From: Acidovorax sp. Root219
GTDB lineage: Bacteria > Pseudomonadota > Gammaproteobacteria > Burkholderiales > Burkholderiaceae_C
Length of the DNA: 64,000 nucleotides
Assembly: GCF_001428665.1 (NCBI RefSeq)
Contig: NZ_LMIJ01000002.1
Coordinates: forward strand, 57,952 to 121,951
Direction of reading: 5' to 3'
Part shown: positions 25,329 to 33,375 of the stretch, one piece after another
Layout of the letters: each line of letters opens with the position of its first letter
Numbering within the stretch: position 1 is the stretch's first letter
Notes under the pieces: model-generated
Databases searched by the model: none
What the model was told of the DNA's origin: nothing
What the model saw: the letters and a program-made list of their open reading frames with translations, nothing else
Program-made: the position numbers and the translations under genes

Positions 25329-25376
25329 CAAGAATGCTTGTCAAGATTGACGGACATAGTTTATAAAGCATGCTTT
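25329..25376. promoter_or_regulatory. Two operator-like dyads upstream of the CI-like repressor
   Basis: CAAGAATGCTTG (25329-25340) and AAAGCATGCTTT (25365-25376, within the perfect palindrome ATAAAGCATGCTTTAT). They share the AAG-N4-CTT pattern with 24623-24656. A half site (CATGCTTG) follows near 25383. Confidence 0.65.
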
Positions 25377-25694
25377 ATTTTTCATGCTTGGCACAACAAT
25401 CCTCCAGCACTCGGGGCGCTGCAGAGGTCGCCCACCCGGCAGCCGCGGAGCACTCCAAGGTCGCATATGGCGGGAAAAGCCAGGGAGAGGGTCTTCCGTC
25501 GCCGCAGCCAACGCCGGGCATCCCGCCAGCCCGACCGGCGATCCCGGTGCAAAGCCCAGGGTGGAGCTCAGGCCCAGCACCGAGATGGGGTTCATGTCGT
25601 ATGTCGATGACTGCATGAAGCTCTGAGTTAAGGCGATGTCCTGAAGAAGGTGGTCGACACCGGTGCTTTGCGGCCGCGGGTTAAAATCCGCTCC
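25377..25694. other. Intergenic stretch without a recognised gene
   Basis: About 320 bases between the repressor operators and the TPP riboswitch. An 82-codon frame from ATG 25370 and a minus-strand frame from about 25600 exist, but neither has a credible ribosome-binding site or domain. One would expect the divergent phage-type gene here, and it appears to be missing. Confidence 0.45.
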
Positions 25695-25768
25695 ATCGCT
25701 CCGGGGTGCACGCAAGTGCTGAGATCCACACCCGAGAACTTGAACCGGGTAATTCCGGCGGAAGAAGA
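25695..25768 (+). promoter_or_regulatory. TPP (THI-box) riboswitch
   Basis: The conserved elements appear in order: GGGGTGC near 25703, CTGAGA near 25719, ACCCG near 25730, then TTGAACC-GGGTAAT-TCC-GGCG with a following GAAG. These are the pyrimidine- and pyrophosphate-sensor helices of the thiamine-pyrophosphate aptamer. It lies about 100 bases before the LuxE-like gene, so high TPP should reduce expression of the six-gene operon. Whether control acts on transcription or translation cannot be judged here. Confidence 0.88.
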
Positions 25769-25871
25769 GCTTTCACCCCTCCCGATGCGGGCGCACTTTG
25801 CTGCGCTGTGCCGTCGATGTGCAGGGTGACCTCGGAGCATCCTGTCAAAGACAACACAAGGACGCTCGCTC

Positions 25872-26960
25872 ATGCACAAGGTCACTCCACTGGTGGCAGA
25901 CCTGCTCGACTTCATCCCGATGGATGGCTGCACGGACGAGCAGTTCGACCAGATGGCGCTGCGACTGTTCGCGCACCAGTTTGCCGCCAACCAGCCGTTC
26001 CAGAGTTTTTGCCGGCTGCGCGGCGTCAACGCCCGCAGCGTGAAGTCGTGGGCGGACATTCCTGCCGTGCCCATCGATGCCTTCAAGGCCATGCCGCTGC
26101 GCTGCGAGGCACCGGCCGATACCGACCGCATCTTCATGACCAGCGGCACCACGCGCGGCGGCAGCACGCGCGGGCAGCACTTTCACCCGCTGCTCGATGT
26201 GTACGACCTGTCGATGACCCGCAACTTCGCGCAGCGCTTTATGCGCGGCACGGAGCGCATGCCGATGGGCATCTTGTTCCCGGACGAGGTGGCGATGCCC
26301 AACTCGTCGCTGGCGCACTACCTGGACCTGGCCAAGTCGGCTTTCGGCAGCAATGGTGCCAGCCATACCTTCGTCACGCCGCAGGGCATGGACCTCGATG
26401 GGCTCTGGGCGGCACTGGCCGCTGCCGAGCGCAGCGGGGAGCCCTATGCGCTGCTGGGCGCGAGCTTCAGCTTCGTGCATGTGATCGATGCGCTGCGCCA
26501 GCAGGGCCGCACCTTCAAGCTGCCGCCCGGCAGCCGCATCCTGGACACCGGCGGCTACAAGGGGCAGTCGCGCGAGCTGCCGCTCGAAGCCTTCTACAGC
26601 GAGCTGTCGCAGGCGCTCGGCGTGCCGCGCACGCAGTGCATCAACATGTATGGCATGACGGAGCTGAGCACCCAGTTCTATGACGATGGCAATGCATCGG
26701 TGCCGTCGGTCAAGTCGGGGCCGCACTGGATACGCTCGCGCCTGGTTGACCCGGTCACGGGGCGCACGGTGCCTGCAGGCGAGCGCGGCATCCTGGTGCA
26801 CTGCGACTTGGCCAACTTCAATTCGGTCACCACCATCCTCACGGAAGACGTGGGCCTGAATGCCGAGGGCGGCTTTCTGCTGCTGGGCCGTGCCGAGGGC
26901 GTGGAGGCCAAGGGCTGCTCGCTGGCGGTCGAGGAGTTTGTGCGGGCCACGGCCGCATGA
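25872..26960 (+). CDS. LuxE-like acyl-protein synthetase
   Basis: 362 residues of the acyl-protein synthetase family. The adenylate-forming signatures are FMTSGTTRGG, DTGGYKGQS, NMYGMTELS and the acidic ITEDVG-like block (ILTEDVGLN). In luminous bacteria LuxE activates a fatty acid as acyl-AMP and hands it to LuxC. No luciferase genes are present here. The upstream TPP riboswitch and the downstream importer point instead to a carboxylic acid related to thiamine. The stop overlaps the LuxC-like start (ATGA). Confidence 0.85.
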   Translation: MHKVTPLVADLLDFIPMDGCTDEQFDQMALRLFAHQFAANQPFQSFCRLRGVNARSVKSWADIPAVPIDAFKAMPLRCEAPADTDRIFMTSGTTRGGSTRGQHFHPLLDVYDLSMTRNFAQRFMRGTERMPMGILFPDEVAMPNSSLAHYLDLAKSAFGSNGASHTFVTPQGMDLDGLWAALAAAERSGEPYALLGASFSFVHVIDALRQQGRTFKLPPGSRILDTGGYKGQSRELPLEAFYSELSQALGVPRTQCINMYGMTELSTQFYDDGNASVPSVKSGPHWIRSRLVDPVTGRTVPAGERGILVHCDLANFNSVTTILTEDVGLNAEGGFLLLGRAEGVEAKGCSLAVEEFVRATAA

Positions 26961-28435
26961 CCAAGGTGCCCCACCGCATCCAGGCAGGCTACCTGCCGGG
27001 GCTGCACGCGGCCGAGGTCGACTGGCAGGTGCTGCCCTTTGCGCAGGGCGACCAGGTTCTGGAGGTCGCGGTGCCGGTGCTGTCGGCCGCGCAGATGGAT
27101 GCGCTGGCGGCGCGTGTGCGGCAGGCCAGCGCCCGGCACCTGAAAACCATGGCGGTGTCGGACATCATCGCTGTGGTGGACCAGGCCATCGCCCGCCTGC
27201 TGGACCGCAGCGACCCGTACCGCCAGCAGGCCGAGGCGTATCTGCCCGTGGTCAGCGGCTACGACAGCGACATGGTGCGCCTGGGGCTCACGGGCTTTTT
27301 CAAGACCTTTCGCGCAGCGCAGCTGCACCGCTTTGTGGCAGAAGACTTTGCCAACCCCAAGGTGCTCGACGGTTTTCAGCCCACGCCCAAGGGCGGCGCG
27401 GTGCGCGCCTTCGGCCCCGACCTGCTGGTGCACAACTGGGCCGGCAACGTGCCCGCGCTGGCGCTGTGGAGCATGGTCTGCGGCCTGCTGGTCAAGGCCG
27501 GCAACATCGGCAAGCTGCCCAGTGCCGAACCCCTGTTCGCCGGCTGGTTCGCGCGCCTGCTGGCCGAGGTGCACCCGCCCATCGCCGATTGCTTTGCCGT
27601 CGTCTGGTGGCGCGGCGCGGGCGATGAAGGGGCATCGGCCCTCTATGCCCAGGCCGACACGGTGCTGGCCTATGGCGGCAATGAGGCGCTGGACGCGATC
27701 CGGCGGCGCCTGCCGGTGACCACGCGCTTCCTGCCCCATGGGCACAAGCTGGGCTTTGGCGTGGTCAGCGCCACGGCGCTCGATACGCTGAAGGCTCCCG
27801 CCCTGGCGCGGCTGGCCGCATGGGATGTGATGCGCTACGACCAGCAGGGCTGCTATTCGCCGCATGTCTTCTATGTACAGCGGGGCGGGGCGGTTTCGCC
27901 GCGCGCCTTTGCCGGCTACCTGGCCGGCGAGCTGGCCAACCTGCACCGGCGCTTTCCGCGCCGGCCGCTGGCGGTCGAGGATTCCGCTGCGGTGGCCAAA
28001 TGGCAGCAGGGCGTGGAGTGGAAAGCACTGTCTGCCGGGGCCGAAGGGCCCGCAGACCAACTGATCTGTGCCTCTTCTGCCGCCTGGAGCGTGGCCTACA
28101 GCGACACGCTGCAGCCTCTGGCCCCCACCGCGATGCAGCGCACCATCCAGGTGGTGGGCGTGGATGCGCTGGACGATGTGGTGCCCCTGGTGGCGCCGCA
28201 CAGCCGCTTTCTGCAGACCGCCGGCATCGCCGCTGCGCCGGCCGAGCTGTTCCGCCTGGCCGGGCTGCTGGGCGCGGTGGGGGTCACGCGCATCAGTGCC
28301 ATTGGCTCGATGAGCGCGCCCGAGGCCGGCTGGCACCACGATGGCCGTTTCAACCTGCTCGACCTGGTGCGCATGACCGAGATCGAGCAGTCCGCCGAGT
28401 TGGCGGCCGAACCGCTGGCACCCTATGCGGATTGA
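26957..28435 (+). CDS. LuxC-like acyl reductase
   Basis: 492 residues of the acyl-CoA reductase (LuxC) family, distantly related to aldehyde dehydrogenases. The likely catalytic Cys is in YDQQGCYSPHVFYV. A nucleotide-binding region is suggested around VHNWAGNVPALALWS. Known members reduce an acyl-thioester on the enzyme to an aldehyde with NADPH. With the LuxE-like protein it would form an acid-to-aldehyde reductase. The overlap with luxE and the ten-base gap to the ABC ATPase show one operon. Confidence 0.85.
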   Translation: MTKVPHRIQAGYLPGLHAAEVDWQVLPFAQGDQVLEVAVPVLSAAQMDALAARVRQASARHLKTMAVSDIIAVVDQAIARLLDRSDPYRQQAEAYLPVVSGYDSDMVRLGLTGFFKTFRAAQLHRFVAEDFANPKVLDGFQPTPKGGAVRAFGPDLLVHNWAGNVPALALWSMVCGLLVKAGNIGKLPSAEPLFAGWFARLLAEVHPPIADCFAVVWWRGAGDEGASALYAQADTVLAYGGNEALDAIRRRLPVTTRFLPHGHKLGFGVVSATALDTLKAPALARLAAWDVMRYDQQGCYSPHVFYVQRGGAVSPRAFAGYLAGELANLHRRFPRRPLAVEDSAAVAKWQQGVEWKALSAGAEGPADQLICASSAAWSVAYSDTLQPLAPTAMQRTIQVVGVDALDDVVPLVAPHSRFLQTAGIAAAPAELFRLAGLLGAVGVTRISAIGSMSAPEAGWHHDGRFNLLDLVRMTEIEQSAELAAEPLAPYAD

Positions 28436-28444
28436 GTGCACCCC

Positions 28445-29191
28445 ATGAGTTTTCTTGCCATTGAGCAGGTGGTCTTCACCTACCCGGGCCGCCCGCCCGT
28501 GGTGGATGGCATCGATTGGCGCATGCCGGCCGGTGAGATCCACTGCCTGGTGGGCCGCAGCGGCTGTGGCAAGACCACGCTGCTGCAGCTGGCTGCCGGC
28601 CTGCTGCGGCCGCAGTCGGGCCGCGTGCTGCTGCGCGGCCAGGAGCTGCTGGCGCCCGGGCCGCAACTGGGCTTCATGTTCCAGGCGCCGACCCTGCTCG
28701 ACTGGCAGCGTGTCATCGACAACGTGCTGCTGCCCGTGTCGCTGCAGCGCCGCCCGGGGGCGGGCGATGTGGAGCGGGCGCGGGCGCTGCTGGACCAGCT
28801 GGGCCTGGCCGCGCATGCGCAGCACTACCCGCGGCATTTGTCTGGCGGGCAGCAAAGCCGCGTGGCACTGGCGCGCGCGCTGGTGCTCGAGCCCGCGCTG
28901 CTGCTGCTCGACGAGCCGTTTGCCGCGCTCGACGCCATCACCCGCGCCGAGCTGCAGGACGACCTGCTGCACACCTGCCGCCAGCGCGGCACCACGGTGC
29001 TGTTCGTCACGCACGACATCAACGAGGCGGTGTACCTGGGCGACCGCATCGCCGTGATGCATGCCGGCCGCATCGTGGACGACATCCGCATCGACCTGCC
29101 CGGCCCGCACGTGCAGGCCATGCGCGACGAGGCGCCGTTCAACCGCTACTGCGCGCAGGTGCGCAAGAGCATGGATGGGGTGGCCGCATGA
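28445..29191 (+). CDS. ABC transporter ATPase (nitrate/sulfonate/HMP type)
   Basis: 248 residues. Walker A GRSGCGKTT, Q-loop FMFQAP, signature LSGGQQSR, Walker B LLLLDEPFAALD and the switch His in FVTHD. It belongs to the group that energises NMT1/TauA-type importers. ATG 28445 is used; a GTG nine bases earlier is possible. The permease start overlaps its stop. By context it is the ThiZ-like subunit of a thiamine-precursor importer (inference). Confidence 0.9.
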   Translation: MSFLAIEQVVFTYPGRPPVVDGIDWRMPAGEIHCLVGRSGCGKTTLLQLAAGLLRPQSGRVLLRGQELLAPGPQLGFMFQAPTLLDWQRVIDNVLLPVSLQRRPGAGDVERARALLDQLGLAAHAQHYPRHLSGGQQSRVALARALVLEPALLLLDEPFAALDAITRAELQDDLLHTCRQRGTTVLFVTHDINEAVYLGDRIAVMHAGRIVDDIRIDLPGPHVQAMRDEAPFNRYCAQVRKSMDGVAA

Positions 29192-29955
29192 AGCTGACAG
29201 TGTTGCAAGCCCGGCTCCTCTCCGCTGCGCTGCTGCTGGTGCTGCTGGCGGCGTGGGAGTTGGCCGTGCGCCGCTCCGGGCTGTCGGCGCTGGTGCTGCC
29301 CGCGCCTTCGTCCGTGGCCGCCGCGCTGTGGAACGGTGTGGCTACCGGCTATTTCTGGCCCCACATCCGGGCCACGGTGTCGGCGCTTGTGCTGGGGCTG
29401 GTGGGTGGCGGTGTGGCAGGCCTGCTGATGGGCATGGCCCTGGCCGAATCGGCCCTGCTGGAGCGCGTATTCAGGCCCTACGTGGTGGTGAGCCAGGTGG
29501 TGCCCAAGCTGGCGCTGGCGCCGCTGTTCGTGCTGTGGTTCGGCTTTGGCATCGCCCCCACGGCGCTGATCACGGGGCTGATCTGCTTTTTTCCGCTGAT
29601 GGAGAACACGCTGACGGGCCTGAAGCACGTAGACCCGCAGCGGCTGCAGCTCTTTCGCATGCTGGGCGCCACACGCTGGCAGACGCTGCTGCGCCTCAAG
29701 CTGCCCGTGGGGCTGCCCTCCATTCTGGCGGGCCTGCGCATGGCCGTGGTGCTGGCGCTGGTCGGCGCCGTCGTTGGCGAGTTCATCGGTGCCAGCCAGG
29801 GCCTGGGCGCCGTGGTCATTGCCTCGCAGGGAATGATGGACACCGCCCTGATGTTCGCCGCACTCTTTCTCATCGCCCTCATCGGGCTGGTGCTCTACCA
29901 GGCCACGCTGCTGCTGGAGCGCCGGCTTTTGACCCCCTACCTCGACAACCCTTGA
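29188..29955 (+). CDS. ABC transporter permease (ThiX/SsuC type)
   Basis: 255 residues with about six transmembrane helices and the EAA-type cytoplasmic loop (MLGATRWQTLLRLKLPVGLP). This is a BPD_transp_1 inner-membrane subunit. It overlaps the ATPase gene (ATGA) and precedes the binding-protein gene by five bases. Confidence 0.9.
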   Translation: MKLTVLQARLLSAALLLVLLAAWELAVRRSGLSALVLPAPSSVAAALWNGVATGYFWPHIRATVSALVLGLVGGGVAGLLMGMALAESALLERVFRPYVVVSQVVPKLALAPLFVLWFGFGIAPTALITGLICFFPLMENTLTGLKHVDPQRLQLFRMLGATRWQTLLRLKLPVGLPSILAGLRMAVVLALVGAVVGEFIGASQGLGAVVIASQGMMDTALMFAALFLIALIGLVLYQATLLLERRLLTPYLDNP

Positions 29956-29960
29956 TTGCC

Positions 29961-30971
29961 ATGAACACCACCACCTACTCCCTGCCCATCTCCCGCCGCA
30001 CCGTGCTCGGCGCCTCTGCGGGCCTGGCCGCCTTGCCGTTCGCGGGCTTGGCCACCGCGCAGTCCAAGGGCAAGATCACCGTCGGGGGCTGGAGCAAGCC
30101 CATCAGCGAAATCACCAACCTGCTCGCCGAGCCCGACAAGGGCTTCTTCAAGGCCCAGGGCGTCGAGCTGGGCTACGCGCCCGGGGCGGGCGGGGGCGAT
30201 GCCATCCGCAACATGCTTAGCGGCCAGGCCGACGTGGCTTTCACCGACCCCGGCTCTTTCTTCACGGCGCTGGACAAGGGTGAAAAGCTCACGGCCATCT
30301 ACGACATCTACCCGCAGAACGTGTTCAACGTGGTCTCGCTCAAGTCCGCCAACATCCACAAGCCGGCGGACCTCAAGGGCAAGAAGATCGGCGTGTACAG
30401 CCTGGCCAGCGGCACGCGCCAGAACCTCTTGGTGATGCTGCACCAGGCGGGGCTCAGGGAGTCGGACGTGACCATCGTCGTCACCGGCCTGCTCAACTTC
30501 GCGCCGCTGCTGCAGGGCCAGGTGGATGCCACGGCCGCCACCGACACCGGCCTGGTGGTGGGGCAGCGCAAGGGCATCGGCGAGGTCAACGTGATGCAGG
30601 TGCGCGATTACCTGAACGTATCGAGCGACCTCTTCGTGGTGCGCGACGAGACCTTGCCGCAAAAGAAGGAGCTGCTGCGCGCCTTCCTCAAGGGCTACCG
30701 CGACAGCGCGGCGTGGATGATCGCCAACCCCGAAGAGGCCGCGACCCTGGCCGTCAAGTACGCCATCGACGGCACGCAGCGCGACATCAACCTGGAGGTG
30801 ATCCGCCTGCGCAATGCCTCGTCGCTGCCGTCCGCAGCCGGCGCCAGGCTGGGCGCCTTCAACCTCGACTCCCTGCAGAAGGGCGCCGACGCCTACCGCG
30901 CGCTGGGCCTGGTGCAGCGCCAGATCAAGGTGGCGGACGTGGTGGACACCAGCCTGCTGCCGGTGGCGTGA
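29961..30971 (+). CDS. ABC transporter substrate-binding protein (NMT1/ThiY type)
   Basis: 336 residues. The N-terminus has a twin-arginine-like signal (SRRTVLGASAGLAALPFAG, cleavage near ATA-QSK). The mature protein has the NMT1/THI5-like layout: ITVGGWSKPISE, a GDAIRNMLSGQADVAF block and DLKGKKIGVYSLASGTRQNL. Family members bind sulfonates, nitrate or the thiamine pyrimidine HMP and its breakdown products. Under the TPP riboswitch, a thiamine-derived pyrimidine or thiazole is the most likely ligand (inference). An open frame runs upstream from 29061, but it is a shadow of the permease. Confidence 0.88.
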   Translation: MNTTTYSLPISRRTVLGASAGLAALPFAGLATAQSKGKITVGGWSKPISEITNLLAEPDKGFFKAQGVELGYAPGAGGGDAIRNMLSGQADVAFTDPGSFFTALDKGEKLTAIYDIYPQNVFNVVSLKSANIHKPADLKGKKIGVYSLASGTRQNLLVMLHQAGLRESDVTIVVTGLLNFAPLLQGQVDATAATDTGLVVGQRKGIGEVNVMQVRDYLNVSSDLFVVRDETLPQKKELLRAFLKGYRDSAAWMIANPEEAATLAVKYAIDGTQRDINLEVIRLRNASSLPSAAGARLGAFNLDSLQKGADAYRALGLVQRQIKVADVVDTSLLPVA

Positions 30972-30993
30972 AGACTTCAAGGGAGAACAGGCC

Positions 30994-31761
30994 ATGAAGT
31001 TCCAGGGCAAGGTGGTGCTGGTCACCGGGGCCAGCCGCGGCATCGGTGCGGCGATTGCGACAGCGTTTGCGCGGGAGGGCGCGACGGTGGCCATCAACCA
31101 CCTGAGCAACGACGCAGCGGCCGCTGAGGTTGTCGCGGCCTGCCGGGCCGCCGGTGGCGATGCCTGGGCCGCCAAGGCCGATGTGGGGTCAGCGCCAGCG
31201 GTGCAGGCCATGGTCGACGCGGTGGTGCGCGAGCTCGGCCCCATCGACATCGTGGTGAACAACGCCTTTCGGCCCTACGCCTTCGACCCGCAGCGCCGCA
31301 CGCTGTTCGACGACCTGGAGTGGAGCGACTACCAGACACAGTTCGACGGTGCGGTGGGCGGTGCCTTCAACGTGTGCCGGGCAGTGCTGCCGCAGATGCG
31401 CCAGCGGGCGCAGGGCGCCATCGTGAATATCGTGAGCAACCTGGTGGAGCACCCTGTCGTGGCCTACCACGACTACACCACGGCCAAGGCCTCGCTGGTG
31501 GCCTTCAGCCGCAACCTGGCCACCGAGCTGGGGCCCCTGGGCATCCGCGTGAACTGCGTGGCGCCCGGGCTCGTCTACCCCACGCAGGCCAGTGAATCGA
31601 CGAAGGAGTCGTTTCGCGAATCGTTGATGGCGGCCACGCCGCTGCGGCGCATCGCCCGGCCCGAAGATATCGCCGGGCCCGTGCTCTTCCTGGCCTCGGA
31701 CTGGAGCGGGTTCATGACCGGGCAGGTGCTGTTTGTCGATGGTGGGTTGGTGATGCGCTGA
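30994..31761 (+). CDS. SDR family oxidoreductase in the TPP-riboswitch operon
   Basis: 255 residues. The cofactor loop TGASRGIGAA lies near residue 12, NNAFRP replaces NNAG, the catalytic region is IVSN...YHDYTTAKAS, followed by PGLVYPTQ and the C-terminal VDGGLVMR. It resembles 3-oxoacyl-ACP reductases. The start follows GGGAG and lies 22 bases after the binding-protein gene. In this operon it could reduce the aldehyde made by the LuxE/LuxC pair to an alcohol (inference). Confidence 0.88.
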   Translation: MKFQGKVVLVTGASRGIGAAIATAFAREGATVAINHLSNDAAAAEVVAACRAAGGDAWAAKADVGSAPAVQAMVDAVVRELGPIDIVVNNAFRPYAFDPQRRTLFDDLEWSDYQTQFDGAVGGAFNVCRAVLPQMRQRAQGAIVNIVSNLVEHPVVAYHDYTTAKASLVAFSRNLATELGPLGIRVNCVAPGLVYPTQASESTKESFRESLMAATPLRRIARPEDIAGPVLFLASDWSGFMTGQVLFVDGGLVMR

Positions 31762-31766
31762 CTGCC

Positions 31767-32219
31767 TCAGTTGGCTCCTGCCCGGCTCAGCCTCTGCACC
31801 TGGTGCAGCGCCGATGCGTAGGGCGGTGGCATGTTCTCCAGGCTGTCCTTGTCCTGCTCCGGTATGACGCGCAGAAGGTCCCCCCGGGCCGAGGCGAACA
31901 CGAGCACCTTGCCGCGCTCCGTGGGAACCGGCCGCTGGTCGCAGGTGTGGCCTGCTTTCTCGATGTAGGCCAGGGCATTGGCGCGGCCGCCCTTGAAGAA
32001 CCGAATCGGCTTGAGGAACACGCGCACGGTCTCGTAGCCGTCCTTCTGGGGGCCGGCCTGCCTGCGCACCGCCTGGGCGATGTAGACCGCCTGCGACTGG
32101 GCGTAGGCCTGGGCCACCTGCTCGGGCCAGGGCGTAAAGCTCGTGGGGGGCGTGCAGGCGATGGCCTGGGCTGCGCCGGCCAGGAGGGCGAGGGTGAGGC
32201 AGGTCTGGATTCTTACCAT
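31767..32219 (-). CDS. Secreted hypothetical protein
   Basis: 150 residues with a signal peptide (MVRIQTCLTLALLAGAAQAIA) and a following CTPPTSF. The mature domain has YETVRVFLKPIRFFKGG and GKVLVFASARGDLLRV, a small periplasmic beta domain seen in uncharacterised proteins. It is convergent with the SDR gene. A GTG at 32225 is an alternative start. Confidence 0.65.
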   Translation of the reverse strand: MVRIQTCLTLALLAGAAQAIACTPPTSFTPWPEQVAQAYAQSQAVYIAQAVRRQAGPQKDGYETVRVFLKPIRFFKGGRANALAYIEKAGHTCDQRPVPTERGKVLVFASARGDLLRVIPEQDKDSLENMPPPYASALHQVQRLSRAGAN

Positions 32220-32268
32220 CCGCACAGTCTAAGGTCCCGCGCCAGAGGCGCGGGGTGGTGCCACCCGC

Positions 32269-33270
32269 TCACTGCGCGGCGGCGCTCTCTGGCAGCAGCA
32301 GGATCTTGCCCACGCTCGCCCCCGTCTCCATGCGCCGGTGCGCTGCCGCCGCATCGGCCAACGGGTAGGTGCTGTCGATCACCGGGCGCAGCGTGCCATC
32401 CGCCAGCGCGCCCATCCAGCGCTGCGCGAAGCGCTGCGTCATGGCCTGCTTGACCTCGGGCGGGCGCGACTTCATCACGGTGCCGTAGATCTGCAGGTGG
32501 CGGTAGAGCAGCACGTCGATGGGCAGTTGCGCGCCTTCGGTTGCGCCGCCCAGCAGGCCCACCACCGTCATGCGCCCACCCACGGCCAGCGAGCGCACGT
32601 TGCGTTCCAGGTAGGGGCCGCCGATGAAGTCGATCACGACGTCCACGCCCTTGCCTTCGGTCTTGTCGGCCACCACGGCCTGGAAGTCCTCGCTGCGGTA
32701 GTCGATGAACACATCGGCACCAAAGCCCCGAACGGCATCGCGCTTGTCGGCGCTGGCGGTGGCGAACACGCGCGCCCCGGCGGCATGGGCCAGCTGCACG
32801 GCTGCCGAGCCCACGCCGCCTGCGGCTGCGTGGATGAGCACCGACTCGCCGGCCTGCAGCCGCGCCAGGTGGAACATGGCTTCGTGCGCGGTGACGAAGA
32901 CTTCGGCCACGGCGCCGGCCTGTTGCAGCGACAGGTTCTTCGGCACGTGCATGGCCATGCGGTGGTCGATGCGCGAATACTCCGCGTACGCGCCGCCGCC
33001 CACGATGCCCATCACCCGGTCGCCCACGGCAAAGCCCTGCACCTCGGGGCCCACCTCGGCCACGGTGCCAGCGACCTCCAGGCCCATCAGGTCCGAGTCG
33101 CCGAAGTACGCGCGGCCGTAGGCGCCCTTGCGGTGCGACAGGTCGGCGCGGTTCACGCCGATGGCGGCGTTGCGTACCAGCAGGTCGTGCGGGCGCACTT
33201 CGGGGCGGGCAACTTCGCGGGCCACGAGGACTTCGGGGCCGCCGAACTCGTCGAAGACGATGGCTTGCAT
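32269..33270 (-). CDS. Zinc-independent quinone oxidoreductase (MDR superfamily)
   Basis: 333 residues of the NADPH:quinone reductase group of medium-chain dehydrogenases. The N-terminal GroES-like fold (FGGPEVL, GVNRADL) is followed by the Rossmann motif AAAGGVGSAAVQLA and the subfamily loop IDFIGGPYLERN. The zinc ligands of alcohol dehydrogenases are absent. It probably reduces quinones or activated double bonds in the cytoplasm. AAAGGA precedes ATG 33270. It is divergent from a LysR gene with a strong dyad in the gap. Confidence 0.9.
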   Translation of the reverse strand: MQAIVFDEFGGPEVLVAREVARPEVRPHDLLVRNAAIGVNRADLSHRKGAYGRAYFGDSDLMGLEVAGTVAEVGPEVQGFAVGDRVMGIVGGGAYAEYSRIDHRMAMHVPKNLSLQQAGAVAEVFVTAHEAMFHLARLQAGESVLIHAAAGGVGSAAVQLAHAAGARVFATASADKRDAVRGFGADVFIDYRSEDFQAVVADKTEGKGVDVVIDFIGGPYLERNVRSLAVGGRMTVVGLLGGATEGAQLPIDVLLYRHLQIYGTVMKSRPPEVKQAMTQRFAQRWMGALADGTLRPVIDSTYPLADAAAAHRRMETGASVGKILLLPESAAAQ

Positions 33271-33356
33271 GGTGGGTTTCCTTTGGTCTGATCCAGTGAT
33301 GGTGCACAGCTTAGGTCGAAAAGGTGCTTGTGAAATGCAGCGTTTTTGCTGCCAAC

Positions 33357-33374
33357 TGATGCAAAATTGCATCA
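33357..33374. promoter_or_regulatory. Perfect 18-bp palindrome at the lysR start
   Basis: TGATGCAA-AA-TTGCATCA ends two bases before the LysR start codon and lies in the gap to the divergent quinone reductase. This suits an autoregulatory operator that would also block translation start or transcription of lysR. Confidence 0.6.
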
Positions 33375-33375
33375 C

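Noticed and set aside
25872-28435. Bioluminescence (lux) operon
   Set aside because: LuxE- and LuxC-like genes are present but there is no luxA, luxB or luxD, and a TPP riboswitch controls the unit.
26678-29110. An 810-residue antisense open frame across the LuxE/LuxC/ABC genes
   Set aside because: The plus strand encodes three recognisable enzymes here; the antisense product is low-complexity His/Arg/Gln-rich shadow.
29061-30971. A 636-residue fused substrate-binding protein
   Set aside because: The first 300 codons are the shadow of the permease; the real start is ATG 29961 with a twin-arginine-like signal.
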